Source: Microbacterium galbinum
Lineage (GTDB): Bacteria > Actinomycetota > Actinomycetes > Actinomycetales > Microbacteriaceae
Assembly (NCBI RefSeq): GCF_023091225.1
Contig: NZ_JAHWXM010000001.1
Coordinates: 2,501,913 to 2,565,912 of the forward strand
DNA: 64,000 bases
Direction: 5' to 3'
A model generated the notes under the pieces. That model was not told the origin of the DNA. It worked only from the letters and a program-made list of their open reading frames with translations, and did no database searches. Of the stretch, positions 17,107-26,602 are shown in pieces (the first letter of the stretch is position 1; each line of letters begins with the position of its first letter). The translations under genes and the position numbers were made by a program.

Positions 17107-18213
17107 ATGGCCCAGACTTCCTCCGTCGCACGCACCGCGGCTCCGATCACCGAGATCACGGCAGACGACATCGCCGCGCTCGGCGTCGGCACTGCGATCT
17201 TCGGCACCGGCGGCGGTGGCGCCGTCTACACCTCGCAGATCATGGTCGAGACCGCGCTGCGCGAGCACGGCCCCGTGCGCCTGGTGCAGGTCGACGACCT
17301 CGGCGCCGCCGACGTCGTCATCCTGATGTCGGGCATCGGCGCCCCGACGGTCGGCATCGAGATGCTGGCCGCGAAGGACCAGATCCACGCGCTGCTCGCC
17401 GAGGCCGAGAGGCTGCTCGGCCGCAAGGTCACGACACTCATGGCGGCCGAGATCGGGGGAAGCAACGGCGTGCAGCCGATCGGCTGGGCCGCCCGCCTCG
17501 GCCTGCAGATCCTCGACGCCGACGGCATGGGCCGCGCGTTCCCGGATGCCGCGATGGTGGCGATGAACGTCGCCGGCGTCCCCTGCGCATGGGCCGTGCA
17601 GAGCGACGTCGTCGGGAACATCTCGGTCATGAAGACGGTCGACCTGCACTGGCTCGAGCGTCACGCCCGCGCCCTCACCGTCGCGAGCGGCTCGATCTGC
17701 ATCGGCGCGCACTACCCGATGACCGCCGACCAGGTGAAGGGCTCGGTCATCGAGGGCACGGTGAGCGCCGCTATCCGCGTCGGCCACGCCCTGATGTCGT
17801 CGTCCGATCCGGTCGCCGCCGTCGCGGCCGAGCTCGACGCCCGGGTGCTCATGACCGGCAAGATCACCGACCTCGACCGCCGCACCGTCGGCGGGTTCGT
17901 GCGCGGCTCGGTGACGATCACCGGCACCGGCGCCGACCGGGGCCGCCTGCAGCGCCTCGAGCTGCAGAACGAGAACCTGCTCGTGCTCGAAGACGGCGAG
18001 GTGCTGGTGAGCGTCCCCGACCTCATCACGATCATCGACGCCGAGACCGGCCACGCGATCACCACCGAGATGCTGCGCTTCGGCCAGCGCGTCTCGGTGC
18101 TCGCGTGGGCCTGCGACCCGATCTGGCGCACGCCCCGCGGCCTCGAGCTCGCCGGGCCCCTGGCCTTCGGCTACGACTTGCCGTACGTCCCGTTCGAAGG
18201 AGCGACCCGATGA
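17107..18213 (+). CDS. DUF917 domain protein (S-methyl-thiohydantoin desulfurase-like)
   Basis: The 368 residues fit the DUF917 family: an opening IFGTGGGGAVYTS near 32-45, a central MAAEIGGSNGVQP segment, and a C-terminal beta-rich part ending in DLPYVPFEG. DUF917 is almost always paired with, or fused to, a hydantoinase/oxoprolinase-type ATPase, as here, where the next ATG overlaps its stop (ATGA). The pair is thought to act on cyclic amides such as hydantoins or thiohydantoins; no specific substrate is visible. It is the first gene of a run with an importer and a peptidase (17107-26292) and is read from a leaderless promoter. Confidence 0.85.
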   Translation: MAQTSSVARTAAPITEITADDIAALGVGTAIFGTGGGGAVYTSQIMVETALREHGPVRLVQVDDLGAADVVILMSGIGAPTVGIEMLAAKDQIHALLAEAERLLGRKVTTLMAAEIGGSNGVQPIGWAARLGLQILDADGMGRAFPDAAMVAMNVAGVPCAWAVQSDVVGNISVMKTVDLHWLERHARALTVASGSICIGAHYPMTADQVKGSVIEGTVSAAIRVGHALMSSSDPVAAVAAELDARVLMTGKITDLDRRTVGGFVRGSVTITGTGADRGRLQRLELQNENLLVLEDGEVLVSVPDLITIIDAETGHAITTEMLRFGQRVSVLAWACDPIWRTPRGLELAGPLAFGYDLPYVPFEGATR

Positions 18214-19784
18214 CCGCCCGCGACCTCTCCATCGGCGTCGACGTCGGCGGCACGAACACCGACGCGGTCGTGCTCGACGGCGACGGCCGGGTGCTCGCGT
18301 GGACCAAGCGCGCCACGACCGATGACATCACCGGCGGCATCCGCGCCGGCATCCGCGACGTGCTCGCCGCGATCGGCGACGACCGCTCCCGTGTCTCGCG
18401 CGTCATGCTCGGCACGACCCACGCGACCAACGCGATCGTGCAGCGCCGCCAGCTCGACCGGGTCGCGATGATCCGCCTCGGTGCGCCGGCCGCGACCGAG
18501 TACCCGCCGCTGACCGGCTGGCCCGACGACCTCGTGCGCATGGTGCTCGCCGGCGCCACGATGCTCGGCGGCGGCCACATGGTCGACGGCACCCCGATCG
18601 CCCCGCTCGACCGCGACGGCATCCTGCGCTTCGTCGACGGCCTCGACGACTTCGATGCGATCGCCGTGGCGGGCATCTTCAGCCCCTCGTCGCCCGAGCA
18701 GGAGCTCGAGGTCGCCGACCTTCTGCGCGGCCACCTGGGGCAGGACACCCGGGTGTTCCTCAGCCAGGACATCGGCCCGACGGGTCTGCTCGAGCGTGAG
18801 AACGCGACGCTCCTCAACGCCGCGCTCTACAGCGTCGCCCGGTCGGTGACCGAAGCGCTGGTGACGGTCGTCGCCGAGGAGGGTCTCGACGCGACCACCT
18901 TCTTCGCCCAGAACGACGGCACCCTGATGTCGCTCGACTACGCCGCGCAGTACCCCGTGCTCACGATCGGATCGGGCCCCGCGAACTCCATCCGCGGCGC
19001 CGCGTACCTCTCGGGCCACGACGACGCGATCGTGATCGACGTGGGCGGCACGACCTCCGACCTCGGGGTGGTCGTGGGCGGTTTCCCCCGTGAGTCGACG
19101 CTGCCGCGCGAGATCGGCGGGGTGCGCACGAACTTCCGGATGCCCGACATCCTCAGCGTCGGCATCGGCGGCGGCACGATCGTCGACGTCGCCTCGGGCC
19201 GCGTCGGCCCGGACTCGGTCGGCTACCGCATCGACCGGGAGGGCCTGCTGTTCGGCGGCTCCACCCCGACGCTGACGGATGCCGCGGCACTCGCCGGCAG
19301 CCCCGTCGCCGGTCGTACGCTGCCCGGGCTGTCGTCGCAGGTGACCGAGGCGCTCGAGCAGGCGCTCGCGAAGGTCGCCGATCGTCTGGAGGAGGCCGTC
19401 GAACGCCTCTCCCTCGGCCGCATGGACATCCCCCTCGTCGTCGTCGGCGGCGGCGGATTCCTCGTTCCCGACAGCCTCGCGAGCGCCGGCAGCATCCTGC
19501 GTCCCGACCACGGCGGCGTCGCCAACGCCGTCGGCGCGGCGATCTCGCTCGCCGGCGGCCGAGCCGATCAGATGGCCCCGATGGGCGATCGCGACCAGGC
19601 GATCGAGCAGGCATCCGAAGCCGCCATCGCGAAGGCGATCCAGGCCGGCGCCGACCCGCTGCAGGTGTCGATCGTCGAGGTCCTCGAGACGCACGTTCCC
19701 TACACCGCCCAGCCCACCGTCAACGTGACGGTCAAGGCCGCAGGCCCGCTCGCGCGGCTCTCGGCCGAGGTTCCGGTCCGCTGA
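18210..19784 (+). CDS. Hydantoinase/oxoprolinase family ATPase (HyuA-like)
   Basis: The 524 residues show the ASKHA-type ATP-binding motifs GVDVGGTNTDAVV at 9-21 and IDVGGTTSDLGVV near 275, plus the late VVVGGGGFLVPDSL. It has the HyuA portion only; no HyuB gene is adjacent, and DUF917 seems to be the partner. Related enzymes use ATP to open hydantoins, 5-oxoproline or lactams. A lactam, imide or hydantoin substrate brought in by the following ABC importer is the natural reading. Sixty-two bases separate it from the substrate-binding protein gene. Confidence 0.88.
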   Translation: MTARDLSIGVDVGGTNTDAVVLDGDGRVLAWTKRATTDDITGGIRAGIRDVLAAIGDDRSRVSRVMLGTTHATNAIVQRRQLDRVAMIRLGAPAATEYPPLTGWPDDLVRMVLAGATMLGGGHMVDGTPIAPLDRDGILRFVDGLDDFDAIAVAGIFSPSSPEQELEVADLLRGHLGQDTRVFLSQDIGPTGLLERENATLLNAALYSVARSVTEALVTVVAEEGLDATTFFAQNDGTLMSLDYAAQYPVLTIGSGPANSIRGAAYLSGHDDAIVIDVGGTTSDLGVVVGGFPRESTLPREIGGVRTNFRMPDILSVGIGGGTIVDVASGRVGPDSVGYRIDREGLLFGGSTPTLTDAAALAGSPVAGRTLPGLSSQVTEALEQALAKVADRLEEAVERLSLGRMDIPLVVVGGGGFLVPDSLASAGSILRPDHGGVANAVGAAISLAGGRADQMAPMGDRDQAIEQASEAAIAKAIQAGADPLQVSIVEVLETHVPYTAQPTVNVTVKAAGPLARLSAEVPVR

Positions 19785-19846
19785 CCGGAAGAAGAAGACC
19801 ACAGCATCCGCAGCTCCACCCCCTCACCCGAAATCAGGAGATCGCT

Positions 19847-21436
19847 ATGAAACGCAGTACCGCAGTACCCGTGGCCGCCGTTCTCTCTGCGCTTGCGCTG
19901 ACACTGACGTCCTGCGCGGGCTCGAACGATCAGTCCGCGCCCGCCGAGGGCGACTACGTCTCCGGCGGCACCTTCGTGACCGCCGTCGGCGACGACCCGG
20001 GCGACCTGAATCCGCTCAAGGCCGTCTCGCCCGACACGTTCGCGGTCGTCAGCCTCGCCTACGAATCGCTGATCGCCGTCACCGACGAGGGAGACCTCGT
20101 GCCCTGGCTCGCCGAAAGCTGGGAGGAGACGGGCACCGAGGTCGTCTTCACCCTCAAGGACGGCATCACCTGCACCGACGGGTCGGAGTTCACAGCGCAG
20201 ACCGTCGCCGACAACCTCAACTACAACGCCGACCCCGCCAACGCGACCTTCTCGTACGGCTCGGTCATCGACGAGACGATCTCGGCCACCGCCGACGGTA
20301 ACGTCGTGACGGTGACGAGCACCGAGAACAACCCGTTCCTGGCCGTCAACGTCGGCACGATCATGCTCGTCTGCGACGCCGGCCTCGCCGACCCGACCAC
20401 GCTGTCGGACGCGACCGACGGCACCGGACTCTTCGGCCTGAGCGACGTCAAGCCGGGCGACACCTACACGTTCACCAAGCGCGACGACTACACGTGGGGC
20501 CCCGACGACGTCACGAGCGAGACCGTCGGTCTGCCCGACACGATCCAGGCGCGCGTCGTCACCGATGAGAGCACGGCCGCCAACCTGCTCGTCTCCGGCG
20601 AGATCAACGCGGCGACGATCTCGGGCGCGGACCGTGCCCGTCTCGACGGCGCCGGACTCACCCACTCGGGTGTGCGCAACCCCGTCGGAATGATCCTCTT
20701 CAACGAGAAGGAGGGTCGTCCGTTCTCCGACCCGCTCGTGCGCGAGGCGCTGTCGATCGCGATCGACCGCGACGAGGTCGGCACGGTGATCGCCGACGGC
20801 GAGGCACTGGAGTCCGTCTCGCTGGTGACCAAGAACCCGCTGCTCTGCGTCGCCGACGGTCCGAAGTGGGAGCTGCCCGACACCGACCTCGACCGGGCGG
20901 CCGAGCTGCTCGACGAGGCCGGCTGGACGGTCGGCTCCGACGGCACGCGCACCAAGGACGGCCAGCCGCTGACCATCAAGTTCGTCTACAACGCCCCCAC
21001 CTCGACGCACGCGGCCGCGGCCGAGCTCGTCAAGGAGACGTGGGACGAGCTGGGCGTGACGACCGAGCTGTTCGCGAACGACGCGGCGGCCTGGTCGGAG
21101 CAGCTCTGGTCGACCTTCGACTGGGACACCGGCTGGGTGCAGGTGGCACCGGGCGGCCCGGTCGTGCTGTCGACGTTCTTCGACGGCGCCACCCCCGACC
21201 AGGGCGGTCTGAACTTCATGTGGGTCGACAACCCCGAGTACTCCGCTCTCGCCGCCGAGGCCTCGAGCGCGAGCCCCGAGGAGACCTGCGGCATCTGGCA
21301 GGACGCCGAGGCCGAGCTCATCAACCGCTTCGACGTGTTCCCGGTGACCGACAACATCCTGCCGACCTACCAGTCGGGCGCGGTGTTCGAGCAGCCGAAC
21401 TTCATCCAGCCGACCTCGATCCGGATGCTGGGCTGA
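19847..21436 (+). CDS. ABC transporter substrate-binding lipoprotein, family 5 (peptide type)
   Basis: This 529-residue protein has a lipoprotein signal ending LTSC with Cys23 as lipid anchor, followed by the family 5 (DppA/OppA-like) fold: GGTFVTAVGDDPGDLNPL near the mature N-terminus, VREALSIAIDRDEV and WDTGWVQVAPGGPVVLSTFFDG. Family 5 proteins bind peptides, nickel chelates, opines and many other amides. AGGAG precedes the ATG. It begins the transporter half of the DUF917 operon. Confidence 0.92.
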   Translation: MKRSTAVPVAAVLSALALTLTSCAGSNDQSAPAEGDYVSGGTFVTAVGDDPGDLNPLKAVSPDTFAVVSLAYESLIAVTDEGDLVPWLAESWEETGTEVVFTLKDGITCTDGSEFTAQTVADNLNYNADPANATFSYGSVIDETISATADGNVVTVTSTENNPFLAVNVGTIMLVCDAGLADPTTLSDATDGTGLFGLSDVKPGDTYTFTKRDDYTWGPDDVTSETVGLPDTIQARVVTDESTAANLLVSGEINAATISGADRARLDGAGLTHSGVRNPVGMILFNEKEGRPFSDPLVREALSIAIDRDEVGTVIADGEALESVSLVTKNPLLCVADGPKWELPDTDLDRAAELLDEAGWTVGSDGTRTKDGQPLTIKFVYNAPTSTHAAAAELVKETWDELGVTTELFANDAAAWSEQLWSTFDWDTGWVQVAPGGPVVLSTFFDGATPDQGGLNFMWVDNPEYSALAAEASSASPEETCGIWQDAEAELINRFDVFPVTDNILPTYQSGAVFEQPNFIQPTSIRMLG

Positions 21437-21437
21437 C

Positions 21438-22481
21438 ATGACGACGACTCCTCCTCCCGCGACCGCCGAGGTGGTCGACACCACCACGGCCGCCTTGGCG
21501 GCGCGGGTGGAGGAGCGCCGCCTGCGTCGGGGTCTCTCCCCGCGCACCGCGTTCCTGCTCCGCCGCCTCGGCCGGCTCGTGATCTCCCTGGCCGTGGTGA
21601 TCGTCGCGTCGTTCCTGCTCATGTACCTCGTGCCCGGCGACCCCGTGCGCGCGGCGCTGGGTCAGAGCGCGACGCCGCAGCTCGTCGAGGCGACCCGCAC
21701 CCAGCTCGGCCTCGACCGGCCGATGTGGGAGCAGTTCTTCCGCTTCATCGGCGGTCTCTTCACGGGCGACCTCGGCACCTCGGTGCGGTTGCAGCGACCG
21801 GTGGCGGACGTGCTCGCGCAGCGCTTCCCGACCACGCTGCTCCTCGCGGTGCTCGCCTTCATCATCGCCGTGATCGGGGCGCTGCCCGCGGGCATCGGTG
21901 CGGCGGTGCTCGCCCGCTCCGGCCGTCGCCGCGGCCTGTCGATGACGCTGTCGGCCGTGCTCGGCATCCTGATCGCCGTCCCGAGCTTCCTCGTGGCGGT
22001 CGGTCTCATCTCGCTGTTCGCGGTGCAGCTCGGCTGGCTGCCGGCGGCGGGATGGGGAAAGCCGGCGGATGCCGTGCTGCCGGTCATCGCCCTCGCGATC
22101 GGCCCGATGGCGTACCTCGTGCGCATCGTGCAGGTCGAGATGCTGGCGGTGCTCGACACCACCTACATGACCACCGCCCGGGCCAAGCGCCTGCCGCGGC
22201 ACCTGATCCACCTGCGGCACGCGCTGCCGAACATCGTCACCGCGTCGCTCACCGTCGGCGGGCTCATCCTCGCCGGCCTCACCGCCGCGACCGTGCTCAT
22301 CGAGACCGTGTTCGCGATCCCCGGACTCGGAACCATCATGGTCTCGTCGGTCGGGGCCAAGGACTACCCGATGGTGCAGGGCGTCGTCATCGTCTACGCG
22401 CTCATCGTGCTGGGCGTGAACCTCGTCGTCGACGTCATCCTCGCCACCATCGATCCGCGCTCGTCGATCACGGAGGGCTGA
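21438..22481 (+). CDS. Peptide-type ABC transporter permease (DppB-like)
   Basis: A 347-residue inner-membrane permease with a long cytoplasmic N-terminus, a first helix around residue 50 and five further helices. The start ATG comes one base after the stop of the binding protein. The segment YMTTARAKRLPRHLIHLRHALPN holds the EAA-type loop that docks on the ATPase. It pairs with the permease half of the next protein. Confidence 0.92.
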   Translation: MTTTPPPATAEVVDTTTAALAARVEERRLRRGLSPRTAFLLRRLGRLVISLAVVIVASFLLMYLVPGDPVRAALGQSATPQLVEATRTQLGLDRPMWEQFFRFIGGLFTGDLGTSVRLQRPVADVLAQRFPTTLLLAVLAFIIAVIGALPAGIGAAVLARSGRRRGLSMTLSAVLGILIAVPSFLVAVGLISLFAVQLGWLPAAGWGKPADAVLPVIALAIGPMAYLVRIVQVEMLAVLDTTYMTTARAKRLPRHLIHLRHALPNIVTASLTVGGLILAGLTAATVLIETVFAIPGLGTIMVSSVGAKDYPMVQGVVIVYALIVLGVNLVVDVILATIDPRSSITEG

Positions 22482-22484
22482 GAC

Positions 22485-24314
22485 ATGTCCGTGCGCAAGA
22501 AACTCCTCAACGCCACCGCGATCTCCGCCCTCGCCGGCAGTGCGCTCCTGGTGTTCCTCGCCGTCGCCGGTCCCACGATCTGGGGCCCGGGCGCCGACAC
22601 CACCGACGTCTCCTCGCGTCTGCTCGGCGCGAGCGCGGTGCACCCGTTCGGCACCGACGAGCTGGGTCGCGACATACTCGCCCGCGTGCTCACCGCGACG
22701 CGCCTCACGCTGCTGCTCACGCTCGGCGCCACGGCGATCGCGCTCGCCGGCGGCATCGTGTTCGGTCTCGTCGCGAGCATCCTGCCCAAGTACCCGCGGC
22801 GCTGGTTCACGGGCCTCCTCGACATCCTGCTCGCGTTCCCCTGGCTGCTGATGGTGCTGTTCTTCACCGTCATCTGGGGCGCGACGGCGACCGGGGCGAT
22901 GCTCGCGATCGGCTTTGCGGGCATCCCCTCGTTCGCCCGTCTCGTGTACAACCTCGCCTCCTCCGTGTCGGGCCGCGACTACGTGCGGGCCGCCCGCGTG
23001 GTGGGCGTCGGGCCGGTCGGCATCCTGCTGCGGCACGTGCTGCCGAACATCGCCAACCCGTTCTTCGTGAACGCCGCCGCGACCGCGAGCGTCACGCTGC
23101 TGTCGTTCGCCGGTCTCTCGTTCCTCGGCCTCGGGGTGCAGGCGCCCGCGTACGACTGGGGGCGGATGCTGCAGGAGGGCATCCTGCGCATCTACGTGAA
23201 CCCGCTCGCGGCGATCGGCCCCGGCATCGCCATCGTGCTCGCCGGTCTCGTCTTCACGCTGCTCAGCGAAGCCGTCGCCGGCACCCGCGGCTCGGGCTTC
23301 CGCGCCGTCGCCGCCCGGGCCGCCGGCGGGGTGACGATCACCTCGCGCCGACGAAACCCGGCCCCGGCCGCCGCGGCGCCCGAGAGCGACGTGGTCGCCG
23401 AGATCACCGACCTGCACATCGCCTTCCCCACCGCCGACGGCGGCGTGGTCGAGCGGGTGCGCGGCGTCGACCTGCGGGTCGCCCGGGGAGAGATCGTCGG
23501 CATCGTCGGCGAATCCGGGTCGGGCAAGTCGCTCACCGCGATGGCGCTCGCCGGGCTCCTCGGTGACGACGCGATCATCACGACCTCGGCGCACCGCTTC
23601 GACGACCTCGACATGACCGGGCAGCTGACGGCATCCGATCGTGCCCGCCTGGGCGTCGAGCTCGGCATGATCTTCCAGGACCCGCTCACCTCGCTGAACC
23701 CCGCGCTCACCATCGGGCGCCAGCTCACCGAGGTGCCCGAGGTGCACATGGGCATGCGCCCGAAGGAGGCGCGCGTGCGCGCCGCCGACGCGCTGACCGC
23801 CGTCGGGATCCCGGATGCCGCGAACCGGCTGAAGCAGTACCCGCACGAGTTCTCGGGCGGCATGCGTCAGCGGGCCATGATCGGCATGGCGCTCACCGGC
23901 AAGCCGCGGCTGATCATCGCCGACGAGCCCACCACCGCGCTCGATGTGACCGTGCAGCGCCAGGTGATGGGCGTGCTGCACCGGGCGCAGGAGGAGACGG
24001 GAGCGGCGATCGTGTTCATCTCGCACGACATCGCCCTCGTCTCGGCGTTCTGCGACCGGGTCATCGTGATGAAGGACGGGCGGGTCGTCGAGGCGCTCTT
24101 GGCCGGCCGCATCCGGCAGGACGCGCAGCATCCGTACACGCAGGCGCTCATCGCGTGCCTCCCCGACATGACGAGCGACCGAACGCAGCCGCTGCCGGTG
24201 ATCCCGCCGGAACTGATGCCCGAGGCGTTGGACGACTCCGCGCCGACGGAGGAGCCGTCGGATGCCCGCGAGGGCTCCCACGACGGTGCCCACGAGAAGG
24301 AGGTGCCGGTGTGA
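22485..24314 (+). CDS. Fused permease (DppC-like) and ABC ATPase (DppD-like)
   Basis: These 609 residues join two usually separate subunits. Residues 1-270 are a DppC-type permease with HPFGTDELGRD and the docking loop RDYVRAARVVGVG. An Ala/Pro linker spans about 280-300. Residues 305-560 are an oligopeptide-type ATPase with Walker A GESGSGKS at 342-349, the signature SGGMRQR and LIIADEPTTALD. The tail has the HPYTQAL motif of oligopeptide ATPases and an acidic end. Such permease-ATPase fusions are known in Microbacteriaceae. The fusion fixes one ATPase per permease, with the second ATPase coming from the next gene (GTGA overlap). Confidence 0.92.
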   Translation: MSVRKKLLNATAISALAGSALLVFLAVAGPTIWGPGADTTDVSSRLLGASAVHPFGTDELGRDILARVLTATRLTLLLTLGATAIALAGGIVFGLVASILPKYPRRWFTGLLDILLAFPWLLMVLFFTVIWGATATGAMLAIGFAGIPSFARLVYNLASSVSGRDYVRAARVVGVGPVGILLRHVLPNIANPFFVNAAATASVTLLSFAGLSFLGLGVQAPAYDWGRMLQEGILRIYVNPLAAIGPGIAIVLAGLVFTLLSEAVAGTRGSGFRAVAARAAGGVTITSRRRNPAPAAAAPESDVVAEITDLHIAFPTADGGVVERVRGVDLRVARGEIVGIVGESGSGKSLTAMALAGLLGDDAIITTSAHRFDDLDMTGQLTASDRARLGVELGMIFQDPLTSLNPALTIGRQLTEVPEVHMGMRPKEARVRAADALTAVGIPDAANRLKQYPHEFSGGMRQRAMIGMALTGKPRLIIADEPTTALDVTVQRQVMGVLHRAQEETGAAIVFISHDIALVSAFCDRVIVMKDGRVVEALLAGRIRQDAQHPYTQALIACLPDMTSDRTQPLPVIPPELMPEALDDSAPTEEPSDAREGSHDGAHEKEVPV

Positions 24315-25078
24315 ACGCGCTCGAGATCACGGACCTGAGCGTCCGCTACGGCCGTACCCGCGTGGTCGAACGGGTGAGTCTGTCGGTGCCGAAGGGCCGC
24401 ACGGTCGGACTCGTCGGCGAATCCGGGTCGGGCAAGAGCACGATCGCGGCCGCCGCCGTCGGGCTCGTGCGCCCCGAGTCCGGATCGATCCGCGTCGACG
24501 GCGTCGAGACGGCGACCGGTGGTGCGGCCGCACGCCGCGCACGCCGCCGTATGCAGCTCGTCTTCCAGGACCCGTTCTCGGCTCTCGACCCGCTCATGCC
24601 CATCGGCGACTCGATCGCCGAGGCCCTGCGCGCCACCGGCCGCCGCTGGACCCGCGCCGAGCGCATCGCCCGCGTGCGCGAACTGCTCGCCCAGGTGCAC
24701 CTCGACCCCGACCGCGCGGGCGAGCGGCCCGGTGCATTCTCGGGCGGCCAGCGTCAGCGCATCACGATCGCGCGCGCCCTCGCGGGCGAGCCCTCGGTGC
24801 TCATCGCCGACGAGGTCACCAGCGCCCTCGACGTCTCGGTGCAGGGCGCGATCCTCAACCTGCTGCGCGAGGTTCAGCAGGAACTGGGGCTGTCGATGCT
24901 GTTCATCTCGCACAACCTCGCGGTCGTGCGGTACATCAGCGACGAGGTGTGCGTGATGCGACATGGCAAGCTGGTCGAGGCCGGGCCGACCGAAGCACTG
25001 CTCGCGAACCCCGCCGACCCCTACACGGTGGACCTGCTCGACGCAGTCCCCGTTCTCGGCGAGAGGATGCAGTTCTGA
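24311..25078 (+). CDS. Peptide-type ABC transporter ATPase (DppF-like)
   Basis: A 255-residue ATPase with Walker A GESGSGKS near 36-43, QLVFQDPFSALDP, the signature SGGQRQRI and LIADEVTSALD. The start is GTG, overlapping the preceding stop; TGATG couples its end to the M20 amidohydrolase. With the fusion protein it completes the heterodimeric nucleotide-binding pair of the importer. Confidence 0.92.
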   Translation: MNALEITDLSVRYGRTRVVERVSLSVPKGRTVGLVGESGSGKSTIAAAAVGLVRPESGSIRVDGVETATGGAAARRARRRMQLVFQDPFSALDPLMPIGDSIAEALRATGRRWTRAERIARVRELLAQVHLDPDRAGERPGAFSGGQRQRITIARALAGEPSVLIADEVTSALDVSVQGAILNLLREVQQELGLSMLFISHNLAVVRYISDEVCVMRHGKLVEAGPTEALLANPADPYTVDLLDAVPVLGERMQF

Positions 25079-26292
25079 TGGGTTCCGGTTCGGACGCGGG
25101 TTCTGGTTTCGACGGCGGGTTCGGGGGTGCGGCGGAAGAACTGCGCGCGCACCTCACGGCCGTGCGGCGCGAGCTGCACGGGGCGGTCGAGATCGGACTC
25201 GACCTGCCGAACACGCAGGCGATTTTGCTGCGTGAGCTCGAGGGTCTCGGACTCGAGATCACCGTCGGGCAGTCGCTGTCGTCGATCACCGCTGTGCTGC
25301 GCGGCGGGCGTCCGGGCCCGGTGGTGCTGCTGCGGGGCGACATGGACGGACTGCCCATCACCGAGGCATCCGGTCTGCCGTTCGCCGCGACCTCGGGCGC
25401 GATGCACGCCTGCGGCCACGACCTGCACATGGCCGGAGTGCTCGGTGCCGTGCGGCTGCTGGCCGCCCGCCGCGACGAACTCCCCGGCACGGTCGTGTTC
25501 ATGTTCCAGCCCGGTGAGGAGGGGCAGGCCGGCGGTCGCATCATGATCGAGGAGGGCGTGCTCGACGCCGCCGGGGCGCGGCCGGTCGCGGCGTACGCGA
25601 TCCACGTCGACAGCGCCACCCCGCGCGGACAGCTCGTCACCCGCGAGGGCGCGATGATGGCGAGCGCCAGCGCGCTGCGCCTGACCCTGCACGGCACCGG
25701 CGGCCACGCCGCCTTCCCGCAGCTCGGCATCGACCCGGTGCCGGTGGCGGCGCAGCTCATCCTCGCGGTGCAGACCTTCGCCGCACGCCGCCTGCCCGCC
25801 ACCGACCAGGCCGTGATCTCGATCACGCGCCTGAGCAGCGACTCCGAGGCGAGCAACGTGCTGGCGGCGACCGTCTCGCTCGAGGCCAACATCCGCACCC
25901 TGTCGATGCAGACCCTCGACACGGTGCGCGAGCAGCTGCCGGTGATGCTGGCGGGGATCGCCGAGTCCAACGGATGCCGGTTGGAGTCGGAGTTCATCGC
26001 CTCGTACCCCGTGACCTACAACGACCCCGCCGAGACTCGCGAGGTGCTGGAGGTGCTCGACGAGCTCGTCGGGGAGGAGCGCGTGATCCGGCTCGCGGCG
26101 CCGTCGATGGCATCCGAGGACTTCTCTTACGTGCTGCAGGAAGTGCCCGGCGCCCTCGTGTTCGTCGGTGCCGCCCCCGACTCGGGTCCGATGCCGCTGC
26201 ACTCCGAGCAGGCCATCTTCGACGACGAGGTGCTTCCGCTGCAGGCATCCGTCCTCGCCGAGCTCACCTGGCGCCGGTTGCTGCGCGGCTGA
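25078..26292 (+). CDS. M20-family amidohydrolase / aminoacylase
   Basis: This 404-residue M20D-type metallohydrolase starts on the A of the ATPase stop (TGATG). Metal-site motifs are RGDMDGLPI near 86-94, ACGHD with Cys112 and His114, and PGEEG with Glu147/Glu148. The dimerisation domain contains GTGGHAAFPQ. It has no signal peptide. Relatives hydrolyse N-acyl amino acids, indole-acetyl amino acids or hippurate. In the operon it would cut an amide bond of the imported compound, possibly after ring opening by the HyuA-like enzyme. The Gly/Ser-rich first 16 residues look like a non-conserved extension. Confidence 0.9.
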   Translation: MGSGSDAGSGFDGGFGGAAEELRAHLTAVRRELHGAVEIGLDLPNTQAILLRELEGLGLEITVGQSLSSITAVLRGGRPGPVVLLRGDMDGLPITEASGLPFAATSGAMHACGHDLHMAGVLGAVRLLAARRDELPGTVVFMFQPGEEGQAGGRIMIEEGVLDAAGARPVAAYAIHVDSATPRGQLVTREGAMMASASALRLTLHGTGGHAAFPQLGIDPVPVAAQLILAVQTFAARRLPATDQAVISITRLSSDSEASNVLAATVSLEANIRTLSMQTLDTVREQLPVMLAGIAESNGCRLESEFIASYPVTYNDPAETREVLEVLDELVGEERVIRLAAPSMASEDFSYVLQEVPGALVFVGAAPDSGPMPLHSEQAIFDDEVLPLQASVLAELTWRRLLRG

Positions 26293-26320
26293 GGCCGCCC
26301 GTCTCGCGGTCGTGCGCGTA

Positions 26321-26391
26321 ACGGAGGAGATCTCGCGCAACGCAGGATCGAATCCAGCGGATGCTCCTGCGGAACGCGAGATCTCCTCCGT
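26321..26391. repeat. 17-bp perfect inverted repeat of the GGAGGAGATCTCGCG family
   Basis: ACGGAGGAGATCTCGCG (26321-26337) faces its complement at 26375-26391. Inner arms GCAGGA and TCCTGC give a nested hairpin. It follows the M20 gene by 28 bases and may end that transcript. The 310-base spacer 26293-26602 holds this, the next repeat, and about 130 bases of presumed promoter in which I see no clear -35/-10 pair. Confidence 0.8.
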
Positions 26392-26400
26392 CGTGCGCGG

Positions 26401-26468
26401 CCCTTCGTCTCGCTCCGCTCGCTCAGGGACCGGTTCCTGAGCGAGGAGCGCAGCGACGAGACGAAGGG
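26401..26468. repeat. Palindrome CCCTTCGTCTCGCT / AGCGACGAGACGAAGGG
   Basis: This is a full copy of the family also seen at 1806-1876, centred on GGGACCGGTTCC. It is probably a REP-type stem-loop. Confidence 0.8.
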
Positions 26469-26602
26469 CCCGCGGATGCCGTGGCGCGGAGAGCCATACC
26501 GAGACCACAGGTGTATGCGCCTGAGACATAGGCCCGTGCCTCCCGCCCTGACAGGCTGATCCCTGGCCGGCGTCAGCGGAGACGCCGCGGAAAGGGAACC
26601 CC

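Noticed and set aside
21402..24293. Open frame of about 960 codons on the minus strand
   Set aside because: It is antisense to the permease and permease-ATPase fusion genes; low-complexity His/Asp/Arg/Gly product.
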